Shown here piece by piece: positions 46,293 through 57,198 of a DNA stretch of 64,000 nucleotides (position 1 is the stretch's first letter; the number at the start of each line of letters is the position of its first letter). Source of the stretch: Reticulascus tulasneorum (lineage: Eukaryota; Ascomycota; Sordariomycetes; Glomerellales; Reticulascaceae). Location of the stretch: contig LSAX01000008.1 in the NCBI GenBank assembly GCA_001557505.1, forward strand, positions 930,001-994,000, in the 5' to 3' direction. The position numbers and the translations under genes are program-made. The notes beneath the pieces were generated by a model. It had not been told where the DNA came from. It saw only the letters and a program-made list of their open reading frames with translations, and searched no databases.

Positions 46293-48732
46293 GATCACAA
46301 TCTGTTGTTGTTTTCCGAAACCAATTGCACACAAAAGTGAAGTTCAAAATGGGTTCAAAATACTTATCAATCGCAGGAGAGGATCACCACAGGAGATAAG
46401 TCGGGATGGGATAAGGCAGACCTTAGGGGTCACACAGAAATCACGAAAGCGGGACTCATCTGATCTAGCAAAGATTCGGGAATCCACCCCTCCTGCAGTT
46501 CGACGCCAGCGCCAGGACCAACACACAAACACCAACCACCCGCTGGGTCCCGTATTAGCTACTATTGATTGCATCGCTTCGTCCCAAGAGCTGTTGGCGT
46601 GTGCCCTAGTCGGGTAACGCTTGGTAGTTGGTAGCTACGGGCGTCGTAGCTGGACCATATTTGCGGTATTCTCTCATGTGGCCTGCACCCCCTCCCCTCC
46701 CATCCCTTGCAGTAATTGCTTTTTACGTCGAGCTGTCCCAACCGGGCCAGGCTGCGAGCGCCGCTGAAGGAACGGCAGTTGTACGGCGGTCTCTGAATGG
46801 GCGCCTCGACATGACGTGACGGAACCCGGGTGCAGACCACGGTAGCGGTACCACGTTAATATCAGAGGGCTGGCTCGGAAGATGGCACTGGCTGGGGCGG
46901 ACGAGCGTCGGATGCATGCGTCCTGGGCGATGTGGGGGATGCGCCACGCCGTGTACGTCCGTAGAAGCAAGCAAAACATGATACATCGCAGAGCAATTGA
47001 GCAAGTATTGACCACTGGGGCAGTGACAGGGGATCCGCGGTCCAATGACCTTCACGAACTAGGCAGGTCGCTCGCACATCCATCCATCTTGTGGTATCTT
47101 GCGGCGCTGCGAGGCGACTCTGCACCTCGGGGGGATTTGTGTGTGGAAGAAAGCTGGGGAAATACGTGCAGTCAGGCAAAGGTAATGGTCTTTGGTAATG
47201 GTATGAGTCTGCCATTGGGTGCTAAATATATTGATGAGCGTCACCAGCCAGTGTGCAGCATCGAGGGGTGGCCGATATTGCCTTGGTCGCATCCATGACG
47301 AGCATTCATTCATTTCATTTCTTGTTGAGAAGAATAATAATAGTTTAAAAATATGATCCGTATTAATCTGGGCAAGGTTAGTTAGGGCTTCTTCAGCTTC
47401 AAACCTTCACCGCTGCTTGCTTCGTATATATGGATATCTGCCCAGCCTAGACTATCTTAGGGACCTAGTATAACTAGTTTGGATCCGAATGGGGAATGTT
47501 GGAAGTCCTCTCGGCTCTGCTCAGCCAGGTACTAACAAGACACGAGGACGAGCGTTAGGTACCCTGCAGTTTAAGCACCAAGAGCAGCACTAATGAGAGC
47601 TCGAACCATATGTACCCACAGATCATCTCACTATCTATCGATAAGCTTAGATGAATCCCAGCCATGATATTGGCAGGCATCCGACTACCTACGTTGGGTA
47701 CATACGAGATGGGCATTTTGCTTTTGCTCGCAGCCCAGGCGCCGGTGCAGGCAAAGGTGGCACAGGAGGGTGTCGATTGCCCCACACTCTCCCGCCATGT
47801 GCGCCGAAAATCGCACATCCATCATCTCCTCAGCACCTCGCTAACCTGGAACGTCGTCCATCTTCAGAAACTCACACGACAGACAACCTGGCTCTAAATG
47901 GACATACCCCGCCAATACTCGTGTGTGTGCAAAAGCAAGTGCTAGACCAATCATGAACAAAGCAAATCCCAGAGGGGCGGGACGGAAGACGGTGCCGCAG
48001 TGTCAATCTCACTTCCGACGAGGACGGCAGTGACAGAAAACCCCCGCACTAGGGACTTAAGGTGCAGTGGTGCCCTCTTCGTCAGGGCGCGAGTGATGTG
48101 TCGAAGGCACGTTGGGACATCTCCGAGCCCATTTGAGACCCCCGGGAAGCTAGCAAAAGGGTCAATGAAGTGTGATGGTGGGGGGCAAAGAGCCTAGGCT
48201 GGCGAGCAAGATGCCATTGGCAGCATGGGCAATCTGTTCACGGATGGAGGTGTGGGAAGCAGCAGTAACAGAGAGATGCAACAACGCTATTCCCAATGTA
48301 TTACCGGAATGCGGCACCGCAGCATCAGCATGTTGCAGGCAGCTTCTATCCCATCCTCAACAGCTTGCTTGGCCCCGGCCTGAGTGGACCGACTCCAAGC
48401 GACTCTAACTCAGACTACTGCCTCATCCAGTGGTCCACCGCGCACTCGATTGGCGTCCTGAAAAAACCCCTCGTTCGCTTGCTCCACAAGGTAGAGATGG
48501 GTTGTGGGTATGGTGGGATCTGTCCAGCCACCGGTCCCTCCATCTCGAGCGGCCATCGGCAGATAGTCTGTTCTGCAATGATGTGCTCGCCGCCGCACTC
48601 TGCAGTCTGGTTAGCCTACTACTGACTGGATATTACACAGACGACCCTCTTTTCCTTCCCATCGTTCGTCGCGAGAGCTTCTTTGCAGTTTTCAAACCAC
48701 CGCACCTCAATTTGCAGTTCCGACTCGAACAA
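46293..48732. other. Largest gene-poor gap of the window
   Basis: 2.4 kb without a supported gene. Frames such as 46882-47298 (138 codons) have no domain, and their codon bias looks random. A poly-pyrimidine stretch and CCTCATCCAG-like leader precede the next start. It could hold a long promoter, a noncoding RNA or a decayed insertion, but I see no specific sign. Confidence 0.4.
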
Positions 48733-49808
48733 ATGGTCGTGATAATGCCCCGATTCCTGGCGGCGACGGTGGCCGCTGCGGCGTCCATCTTCTTGTTCGC
48801 TACCCCGCTATCCGCCGTGGCTGTCCAGCCGCGAGCAGGGCCCATCAACAATTGGGTGACCGTCGATGCCAACGGACAGGCGCACACAATATTCCCCTCC
48901 GTGACGTCCAAGAATGGTGGCCTGAGCACCATCTCTGCGGCGCCGTACTCCCTAACTGGCACCGTCTACACAATCACCAACGGCGACGGACAGAAGGCGA
49001 CGAGCACCGGCAAGCCCCCGCCACCCCGCGCGACAAATGCCCAAGGCGCAGGATATTTCGCAGTCTGCAACAATGCTGTTGGGCAAGATGGCCCGTTCTG
49101 CGAGCCAAGAAGAGGCAGCCAGCTGCATTCGAGACGCACCTACTACAGTGAGATTGTTTCCCCTCTCGGTACTGGGATTCTTAGGCTGACAAAATGACTT
49201 CGCCAGTTACCTGGGATGCTACGTACTTTGGGCAGGATGACGCCGTGGTTCAAGTGAAAGGCTTCCAGATTTCCGCAACGTCTGGCGAGCAACTTGCCAC
49301 AACACCCGTATTTATAACCGGTACGATGCCTGGGAAACAGGGATACTACGTCTGGACCATCGACGACAAGTACCTCAATGGAAATACATACACCAACGTC
49401 AGCATCCACCTATCCTACCCTGACCGCGAGACAGGAGAGGAAAACGATGTCCCAGGTCCCAAATTTTCCATCTTAGAAGCAGTGCCTGACCCCCCGGCAA
49501 AATCTGGCGGCGGCACCAACAAGCTGGCAATAGCTCTCCCGATCGTGTTCGTCTTACTCGCGATTCTCGGCGTCGGAGGATTCTTTTTCTACCGACACCG
49601 CCGCAGAAATGGACAGTCGGGTCTCGGCATCAAGCGATCCAGCTCGGGCTATGGCGTACGGAAGGCCCATTCGCAGCGGGTCGGTACTCAGAAAGGTGAC
49701 GTGAACATCCAGTTGGGTGAGAGGCAGTCGCCTACCAGCCCGTCATCTCCCCCAGGGCGGAACGTCTTCCAGGAGGAGCTGCAAAGACAGGAGCGGGAGC
49801 GACAATAA
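48733..49808 (+). CDS. PSG1-like type I membrane protein
   Basis: Exons 48733-49147 and 49207-49808 give 338 residues; the Met at 48745 is an alternative start. The signal peptide reads RFLAATVAAAASIFLFATPLSAVA. The lumenal part begins WVTVDANGQAHTIFPSV and includes GKPPPPRA and YYITWDATYFGQ. One span (LAIALPIVFVLLAILGVGGFFF) is followed by a basic tail (YRHRRRNG) and a Ser/Pro-rich cytosolic end. This matches fungal homologues of yeast PSG1 (YKL077W), a Golgi protein that helps stabilise the plasma-membrane H+-ATPase Pma1. The role is inferred from family; the sequence shows topology and motif only. It is the most clearly housekeeping-like gene in the right half. Confidence 0.8.
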
Positions 49809-50408
49809 CGACCGTGAAATGAGGGGCGTGCAGCGATTGGACATACATAGGGCTTTGGAGGCTCGATTTATTTTAAATATTTAGCGCATTTATAGCTGAT
49901 TGTCAAGGTCATCCTCGACAAATATATACATAAACATCACATGTGAACTCAAGAAAAGGTAATTTTGGTCTTATCCCGCTCGTTCATTTCTGCGACGGTA
50001 GTAGCTTTACTCTCACTCTAGAGCATGTCAAACCCATAGCGTCCCACCAGACCCCTCTCAGGTGGGTGGCTTTCTCTTGTCACGACCATCTCCACCTGCA
50101 GTAGCCAATGCACGAATCTTATTCCTGCCTGCCAGCCAATTGACTTTGCCGCCATGGACGTCGCTTAGTCTGCGCAGGCTCCGAGAATCACGAAGCTCAT
50201 CGATTGGCATGGATAACGTATCTAGCCTTCACCCTAGTGGCGCTTCCCGCGGACTCCAGTTCCCCGCGGCAAACCTGACCGGCATATCCCTCCCAAGGAA
50301 CTTGCATTGGGCATCAGTTTGGTACCAGGTATTCGGTCACCACTCTCGTTTCCAGTGCGCTCCGCGGAAGGGGTCTAGGATCTGAATAACACATTTGCTC
50401 TGCTTCAA
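49809..50408. other. Intergenic region
   Basis: 600 bp holding the PSG1-like 3' UTR and the promoter of the regulator gene. The plus frame from 50062 is not supported. Nothing else recognised. Confidence 0.45.
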
Positions 50409-52450
50409 ATGCTCACATTTTCTCTGATGCCAAGTATGGCCTCAACATCGCAAGCCACTGCATCCACGGAGGACACGGATGGCCGGCCATACCGGTCCCA
50501 CCTGCGGCCCGCTTGCCTACCATGTCGGCGGAGGAAGTCCCGGTGCAAGGTAGACGCGAGGTCGCACGCTTGCCTAATGTGCCGTGCTCATGGGACAGAT
50601 TGCGAGTTTCCCGGAGTCACGAGTGTCAATTCGAGACCAATTCCCAAAGGCCGGCGTGCCGCTGCCAGAAACGCTGGAAATATCTCGAGGAATCTACCGA
50701 CCAGTAATGGGAAGACAGCTCTTGATGTTCTGCCAACTGCCAATGTTGTCCCAGCATCACCGCTCTCAGATCTGATCACTGCCGTCGGTGACGCTGAGAG
50801 TGAGGACAACTCACACATTGTTGGACCGGCGGTTACGAACGATACACAGGTCCTAACAGACTACCTGTCTACAGAAATAAGTATGGCTGGGAGGACTCGC
50901 ACGTTTGGGCCGAGGAACAATTCTGCCTCGTCAGTGCATGTACAACGGCCGGTGATGTTCACCGCGGTCCGCAAGCATCCTCTTGGAGTCTCGCCACACC
51001 AGTCCACCGCTTCACAACAATGTCAGATAATCGAGAAGCTCCTTGAGCCTTGGTCCGATGAGCTTATCCAATTGTAAATGCTAGTACGTTCCATCTGCTT
51101 GCGATGTGCTGATACTGCCAGATACTTTCAGAAGGTGAACCCTTGCTTACCCCTTCTTGATGAAGGATCCTTCAAGTTACTTTACGAACGGCAAAAGGAG
51201 AAGCTTTCTCCAGCACTATTGGCCGTTTTGTATGCGAATACCATGGTTTTCTGGAGGCATTCCTCTAAGCTAACAGGGTATCACTGTCCCGACATCCGAT
51301 TCATATGGAATCAAGCAAACGAGGCTCTCTACTCAGAGCTGCATCTATCAGCGGGACTCTCTACCATCATCGGGATCCTGCTGAACGTCGGCGGCCGCCC
51401 TACAACGTCTATGATGGGCAATGGCATCCAGATAGGGGCTGCCGTTTCTTTGGCGCATTCACTAGGTCTAAATCGTAATCCGTTGGACTGGGACATTTCC
51501 CCGTCAGAGAAATACTTCCGAATGAAAATCTGGTGGGGGCTCATAGTCCACGATACATGGTAAGGCCCCTGACAACATCCACTGACTGCTGTTTTAATGC
51601 TCCGAACAGGTGCAGTCTGGCATATGGGACTCCTCCGCATTTAGGAAGGAGCCAGTACGATGTCTCTCCCCCTCAGACCGACTATCTCTGCCCCCCAAAC
51701 TCGTCTCCGATCGAGGTGGCCGCAGCTTCTGTTTTCGTGGCCCTGGTTACCCTTACAGAAATCTTAGCCGATTTCCTGGACGATATTTACAGCCTGGACA
51801 GCAGAGCCCATCATGGCACACAGGCAGCCCGCTACCAGAAAGCCAAACTTGACAGCTGGGAAGAAGCCTTGACCGGGGACATACGACGTATTATCATACG
51901 AGGTACTCACTTGCATATCAAAGGAGCCGCGAACTTTCGGCTGGCATACTTATCCACGCAGTTGCTTCAGCGAAGAATTGATCTAGACGCCGAGAAGGAA
52001 CGGTTGGGCATGTCGGACTCGCAAGTACAGAAATATGTACACGTGCGCCGCGCAGCGGAGGAGGTCGTTCTTCTGGTGCAAGAGCTGGAAGAAAAGCACC
52101 TGGGAGACTTCTGGCTCCCCGTGAGCGCCTTTACCCTCACGTCCACCGTATCGTTTCTCCTGAGATGCGCTCTCGAGACGGAGAACTCGCCTGCGGGTCT
52201 GGCGGAAAGCACGTCTTTGAAGCTTGCAAGGGATCTGATTGAGGCGCTACGGTCGCATCGCCAACGCTCCGGATGGGACGTCGGCGACATTTGCCTAGCG
52301 CAATATGCTGACGTGGTGGATAAGTTGGTGGCTTCCGCGGAAGCTAGTCCCTCTGCCGCTGTGCCGGAATTTCAGCAGCTCATGATGTCAAATGTGCCAG
52401 ATATCGATGACTTGTTTCCCAGCCTTTGGGATACATTTAGCAGTGCATAG
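50409..52450 (+). CDS. Zn2Cys6 transcription factor
   Basis: Exons 50409-51073, 51122-51559 and 51610-52450 join in phase to 647 residues. The binuclear cluster is complete: Cys36, Cys39, Cys46, Cys55, Cys58, Cys65 with spacing 2-6-8-2-6, in ACLPCRRRKSRC and ACLMCRAHGTDC. A basic linker (KGRRAAARNAGN) follows. The fungal-specific transcription factor domain starts near YFQKVNPCLPLLDE and runs through GAAVSLAHSLGLNRNPLDW and IHDTWCSLAYGTPPHL-type motifs. The first intron is just 48 nt and removes an in-frame TAA. It lies tail to tail, 120 bp from the aminotransferase gene, so it may control that gene. DNA target unknown, probably CGG triplets. Confidence 0.93.
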
Positions 52451-52570
52451 ATACAATCTTCATAGTCTTGCCGTAAGCAGTGTTTCTATAGGCACCTCCT
52501 TGCCTCGTGCTGGGCATCGCAAGGTGACACACAGCACCACATGTACATGCGCCGCCAATATATATATGTC

Positions 52571-53968
52571 CTAGTACAGAGGCATCGTTCCCGGAACAGC
52601 GGCAAATGCGGTCTCCAGAATGGCCAAACCCTCCTCTAATTCCTCCCTCCTGATTGTGATCGGAGGCGCGATTCGAAAAGTCCCACCAAAACTTGGATGG
52701 CTACTCAGATTAGCCCACAAGCCCAACTCGTACGCCTTCTCGCCAATGATCCTCGCAACATCTAATGCGGGCTTCTTCGTCTCCCTATCCTCGACAATCT
52801 CTATCCCGGCCATCAGCCCCCGACCGCGAACATCTCCGATACACCCGTACCTGGCCTCAAGTCGCTTGAGCCCTCCGTGCAAGACCTCCCCCATTGCTCT
52901 CGAGTGAGCGACAAGGTTGTCCCTGACAAGGATCTCCAATACTTTGTCACCCACTGCTGCAGGCAATGGATCGTTGACATGTGTGGTATAGAAGCAGTAA
53001 TCCCGCTCAACACAGACTTTCTCGATATCGGCGCTCGTCACCACAGCGCTAAGAGGTAGACCATTACCCAGCGTCTTGCTCAGCGTCAAGATGTCCGGCA
53101 CGACATCTTCGTGGGTGATGGCCATGAAGTCGCCGCAGCGTCCCACGCCGGTTTGTGCCTCATCAACAATCAGCAGCATGCCCCTCGCCTCGCACTGTTT
53201 CTTCAACGCTTTCAGATACCCCTTTGGTAGCACATGCATGCCCGCCGAGCTTTGGATGCACTCAACGATGCAAGCAGCCAGGGACCCACAAGATGCCATG
53301 TCGATCATCCGCCAACCATACTCCAACTCTGTTTCCCAATCGTAAGAACCGTCCGCGTTCCGGAAAATGCTTCTGTACCCATTTGGAGGCGGCAGCATGT
53401 GCATGCCCGGAATCAATGGCCCTTGCCCCTTGCGACCGAAGTGGTATTGCGCGCCGACTGCCTGGCCGGTGACCCCGTGCCAAGATGCACCAAGACCAAC
53501 GATCTCGAACTTCCCCGTGTAGACCTTTGCCATCTTGATAGCCGCTTCGTTGCTCTCGCCGCCGGTGCTCAGAAAGAATGCCTTATCCAAGCCCGATGGT
53601 AGCAGAGTGCATAGCCGATGACCGAGGCTGATTACCGGCGGCGAGAGCATGCCGGAGAACAAGTGGTCAAGTTGAGAAGCGTGTGAGGCAATGGTCTCCA
53701 CTATCTCCGGGTTTCCGTGTCCGAGCAAGCATGACATTTGGCCTGATGTCCAATCAAGGAACTTGTGGCCACTGGCGGTGTAAACGTACAGACCTTTGCT
53801 GCCTACGATGACATCTGCAACAAACTTGGTACCGTAGTTAAAAAGATACTGGTTCGCCTTCTTCTGTAGCTCTTCTTGGTCTGCATGTTGATAAAGAGTG
53901 GGCTTGCTATTGGGCCCGGGAGCATGGGCGGGCGCAGCCGCTTGCTCATCTTGGATCATGGGAGCCAT
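52571..53968 (-). CDS. Class III PLP aminotransferase, 2,2-dialkylglycine decarboxylase-like
   Basis: Single exon of 465 residues from the ATG in a strong CAACCATGGC context; 22 upstream codons are open but unlikely. The PLP lysine is Lys298 in DILTLSKTLGNGLPLS, and the cofactor Asp is in IVDEAQTGVGR (270-277). SGQMSCLLGHGNPEIV and STGGESNEAAIKMAK, the phosphate-binding loop, are also present. The overall pattern fits the 2,2-dialkylglycine decarboxylase branch rather than ornithine or GABA transaminase, with WTSGQMSCLLGHGNP typical. That enzyme decarboxylates and transaminates aminoisobutyrate, an amino acid found in peptaibols. The substrate is an inference. Possible control by the convergent Zn2Cys6 factor. 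Confidence 0.9.
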   Translation of the reverse strand: MAPMIQDEQAAAPAHAPGPNSKPTLYQHADQEELQKKANQYLFNYGTKFVADVIVGSKGLYVYTASGHKFLDWTSGQMSCLLGHGNPEIVETIASHASQLDHLFSGMLSPPVISLGHRLCTLLPSGLDKAFFLSTGGESNEAAIKMAKVYTGKFEIVGLGASWHGVTGQAVGAQYHFGRKGQGPLIPGMHMLPPPNGYRSIFRNADGSYDWETELEYGWRMIDMASCGSLAACIVECIQSSAGMHVLPKGYLKALKKQCEARGMLLIVDEAQTGVGRCGDFMAITHEDVVPDILTLSKTLGNGLPLSAVVTSADIEKVCVERDYCFYTTHVNDPLPAAVGDKVLEILVRDNLVAHSRAMGEVLHGGLKRLEARYGCIGDVRGRGLMAGIEIVEDRETKKPALDVARIIGEKAYELGLWANLSSHPSFGGTFRIAPPITIRREELEEGLAILETAFAAVPGTMPLY

Positions 53969-54709
53969 GGTTGAAAGGTGGGAGGAGGGCTGATCTAAGT
54001 AGGAGATGGTCAGGTGGGGAAAAAGAGGGATCAATGGGGGGATAAGGTCCTAATATATATATTTCTTGATATCGACCTAGAAGAACCTCTTCCGATAGTT
54101 TGAAGCTGGCGGAGTGGACGACGTGCACGTATCCTTCTCCTCGGCGGTTGGTGGCCGTGGAAAGTGATGCTTCATTGGCCGCGGGCGGACAACGCACACC
54201 AACACCGATGGGCTCCACCCGCCGAACTAAGCTCTTGTACATGAACGGCCAGGTATCTTGGACGGCCGAGATTCGGGACATAATAGCAGCAGCCAATGGT
54301 CAGATATTAGATGAGTGTTGCTGACTCATATTGTGAAGTTACTGCGAGGTCGGATGTCCTGGTTATCATAGTCTTTGGCGGGTTTGGTAGAGGACAGCCC
54401 AAATCCCTGCAAACGTCGTATGAGCGTCATCCCGGCTGGTTCACCACGCCCAAATTGTGTTGGGGCAGTGCAACGTCTGATAGAGCCTGCGACTCCCACG
54501 GTCAACAACAATTGGCGTTCCCTTGCCGAAGCACGGAATAGCAGCATGCTGCGAAGCCGGCCTGCGGATTCAAACCTTGAAAAACGCTCCATAACATCTA
54601 CCAGAAGCCGCACAATTGCTTCTGATACATGGTAAGCTTCTGCATTATGCTCTCGAGAGTCGAGAGTAAGCATAACTCAAATATTATCATGGATCCATAG
54701 CTTGAGAAG
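53969..54709. other. Intergenic region with aminotransferase promoter
   Basis: 741 bp. A TATATATAT run near 54053-54062, about 90 bp upstream of the aminotransferase start, is a good TATA candidate. No coding sequence is supported. Confidence 0.45.
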
Positions 54710-56821
54710 TCATGTACTGTCATACGAATACTCGTCTTCAGGCTCGGGTGTACAGAACTCCAGCGGTGTGTTGTCTCGCCGACCATGGACTGCTGCTCTA
54801 GGAAGGTTTCGGGGCAGTGCGAGAATTTCGTGGGTGTCAAAGAGGTCCTCGACAAATTCGGATCGCGTCGGGCTCGCAAAGAGGAACTTGAGCGTCGCCG
54901 CCGTCCGTTTTCGGTAGATAGCTATGAGCCCCTCGACAAGCTCCCGCATTTGCTCCCTCCGCTCAGCCGGCTGCGCGAAGAATCTCAGGCCATCTAGCAC
55001 GAGGACTAGAACAACCTTGCTGTCGAGACTCAAGATAAGCTTTCCGAGCGAGGAGCATATGCTAGCGATATTATCTGGGCTCGTATTGTCACGACATTTG
55101 CTCAATACATCTGCCGGTAAGCTGGCGCCGTAGTGATCTACAAGCTGCAGCAGTAGACTCATAGCAGCCTCAGATGGACTGGCGTTTGCATCACGTTGCC
55201 AGTCACGATGCTGTCCACAAAAGAATGCCAGAGGTAGCAAGACCGCCGGCTTAAATCTTTTGGTGGCAGGTGCTGGGGATTCATCCTGGCAGAGCAGGCG
55301 CTGCACAATCTGCGCACTTACAACAGACGTCTCGGAAGATGGCTGCGGCGTTGCCCTACCGTTGAGGAGCAGCAGAGAAGACTCGTCGATGGTGAGCCAT
55401 GCACGGATCCGGGGGTTTGACCGCAACGCGATAATGCGTCCGTGATCGACTGCTGTTCGTGCCGATCGGTTTTGGGGCTTTGCTAATGTAGCGCAGTCTC
55501 CTGGCACGAGCATTGGCTCGTACAAAAATCGCTCTAGAATTTCTGTATGTGTTGTGCCCGGCAGTAACCTGCCCTGCCGCAGCGAGTGAGATGCCAAGAG
55601 GCCCTTCTCCACTACACTAAAGTCAGAGATCCGACACACTGTTGGTCACCGACTTGTCCAGGGGAGAACCACTTACATGTATTAACTATGACCTCCAAGA
55701 ACGGGTCGAGGCTCTCAAGGATGCTAGTCCTTGATATCCTATCCTCAAGCCCTTCCGTGCGAGTGAGAATTGCTTGCACGTCGCGAGCCATGCGGCTCTG
55801 AACAAATGTGTTCCAGCGTTGAAGCTGCAGCGCCTGGTCCTGGCTCTGCATCGACAATCTCAAGGCACGACGCTCCCACCGTTGGGCCCCAAGCTTAACT
55901 TCAGCTAGCTTCTCCTTCAGTCTCTCCGAGAAGCCGAACGGATCCACCAAGAGCTTTACCCCCGTGACTTTGATCTTGAAGTCAGAACATGCCGGATAAT
56001 GCCAGAAAATGACCAAACGATGGGTTATACATACCAAAAGAGTTCTTTACAAACCAGCTAAGAAGATGCTCAACAATCTTAAACACGGCCACATATAACG
56101 CTGCCGTACGTCTGTGGAGTTCTTCATCCGCGTCATACAGTGAGACGTTGACATGGACTGCATGGTCGGTCAAGATATAAGGGAGGTCTTCGAGAGCTCT
56201 GTAGACTTCCTCTCTGTACAAAGCCGTCTGATACAAGCCGGTGAAAATTATCTTCAAGCCTCCACAAAGAATCGACGAAAAGCCGAATGCATCGTTAGGT
56301 ACTAGTGACACAAATGTTTGCCCGGCGCTAGCATGCTGGCAGAGACTCCTGAAAGCCCGCTTTAGTTTGCCAGCAGAGCCAGAGAGGTCCTTCTCACGAG
56401 TAGCCAGAGCTTCCAGTGTCGAGCATGCTACCCGCACTTCACTCTCAACCTCGCCCCAGCTATGGGTTGTAGCCATATCCAGTGGGGGTTGCTTCGCCTT
56501 CCGGCGATACTTATTTGCCATAAGCAGGAGGTTATCACGAGCAGTGAAACACTGCTGATATATTTCATCATGATTACTGCTTATGTTAGTCTTGCCTAAG
56601 GCAGTACAAGTGCACGATCTGACATACACCTTGCTCGCATTACTCGAGCCATTCGAATCCACAATCCGTAGCTTGCCTTTGCTGTCCAGGACGATTCGCG
56701 GGTCAGGCCCGGACATGACGGCGGGGTGCGATGTGCCCTCTGACGGGGCGTCTGGTGTTTTTGCCTGTCCCAGAGGAGGTATGAAGGTATCAGAAATCCG
56801 TACGTCTGCGGTTGTAGCCAT
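54710..56821 (-). CDS. DUF7708 / STAND-like fungal protein, P-loop not visible
   Basis: Minus-strand exons 56821-56035, 55967-55677 and 55611-54710 give 659 residues. A further 75-nt in-frame intron (56629-56555, GTGTAT...CAG with CTAAC inside) may be removed, giving 634. The helical N-terminal region (AFRSLCQHASAGQTFVSLVPNDAFGF and LCGGLKIIFTGLY) matches the DUF7708 type that precedes NTPase domains in many fungal NLR-like proteins. A coiled region (RLKEKLAEVKLGAQRWERRAL) follows. The C-terminal half has STAND-like marks: RIRAWLTIDESSLLLLNG, PLAFFCGQH, VVLVLVLDGLRFF (Walker-B-like) and ATLKFLFASPTRSE. No GxxxxGK[ST] is seen, and no ankyrin or WD repeats follow. It is divergent to the AAA ATPase. 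Confidence 0.8.
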
Positions 56822-57198
56822 GGCACAACACAGCTACTGTAAATTTGTTTCCTCCTCTTGGTTACTGCGTGAAACTTGATGCTCTCACAATGAACCAAAC
56901 TTGCGACTCGCTCCATGGTGGGGAGGCAACCTCCGATGCAGCTGATTATCTGTGATATGCACGGCCCCTCTGCAAGGCAGTGTGCCTCACTGGCATCCAA
57001 GATTGTGGCAGTGCAATGGGATCTGGGCGGCACGGCTTCTTGAAATTGCATGAAGTACGCATGTCATGTGACAGCCACTTGCCAGGAACCAGCAATCTTC
57101 AGCCTCACCATGTTTTCTTTACACCACATTCAATCCCAGGTGTTCCGTAATCCTTTTGACATCATCATCTTATACCGTCATCGACGATTGCAGTTTAA
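56822..57198. promoter_or_regulatory. Shared 377-bp promoter of the STAND-like and AAA genes
   Basis: Both start codons face outward from this short gap, so the genes probably share regulatory sequence. Pyrimidine-rich stretches flank both starts. No clear TATA box or inverted repeat is seen. Confidence 0.5.

Noticed and set aside
46882..47298. 138-codon plus-strand frame in the 46-48 kb gap
   Set aside because: No signal, domain or splice logic; overlapped by several equally long frames on the other strand.
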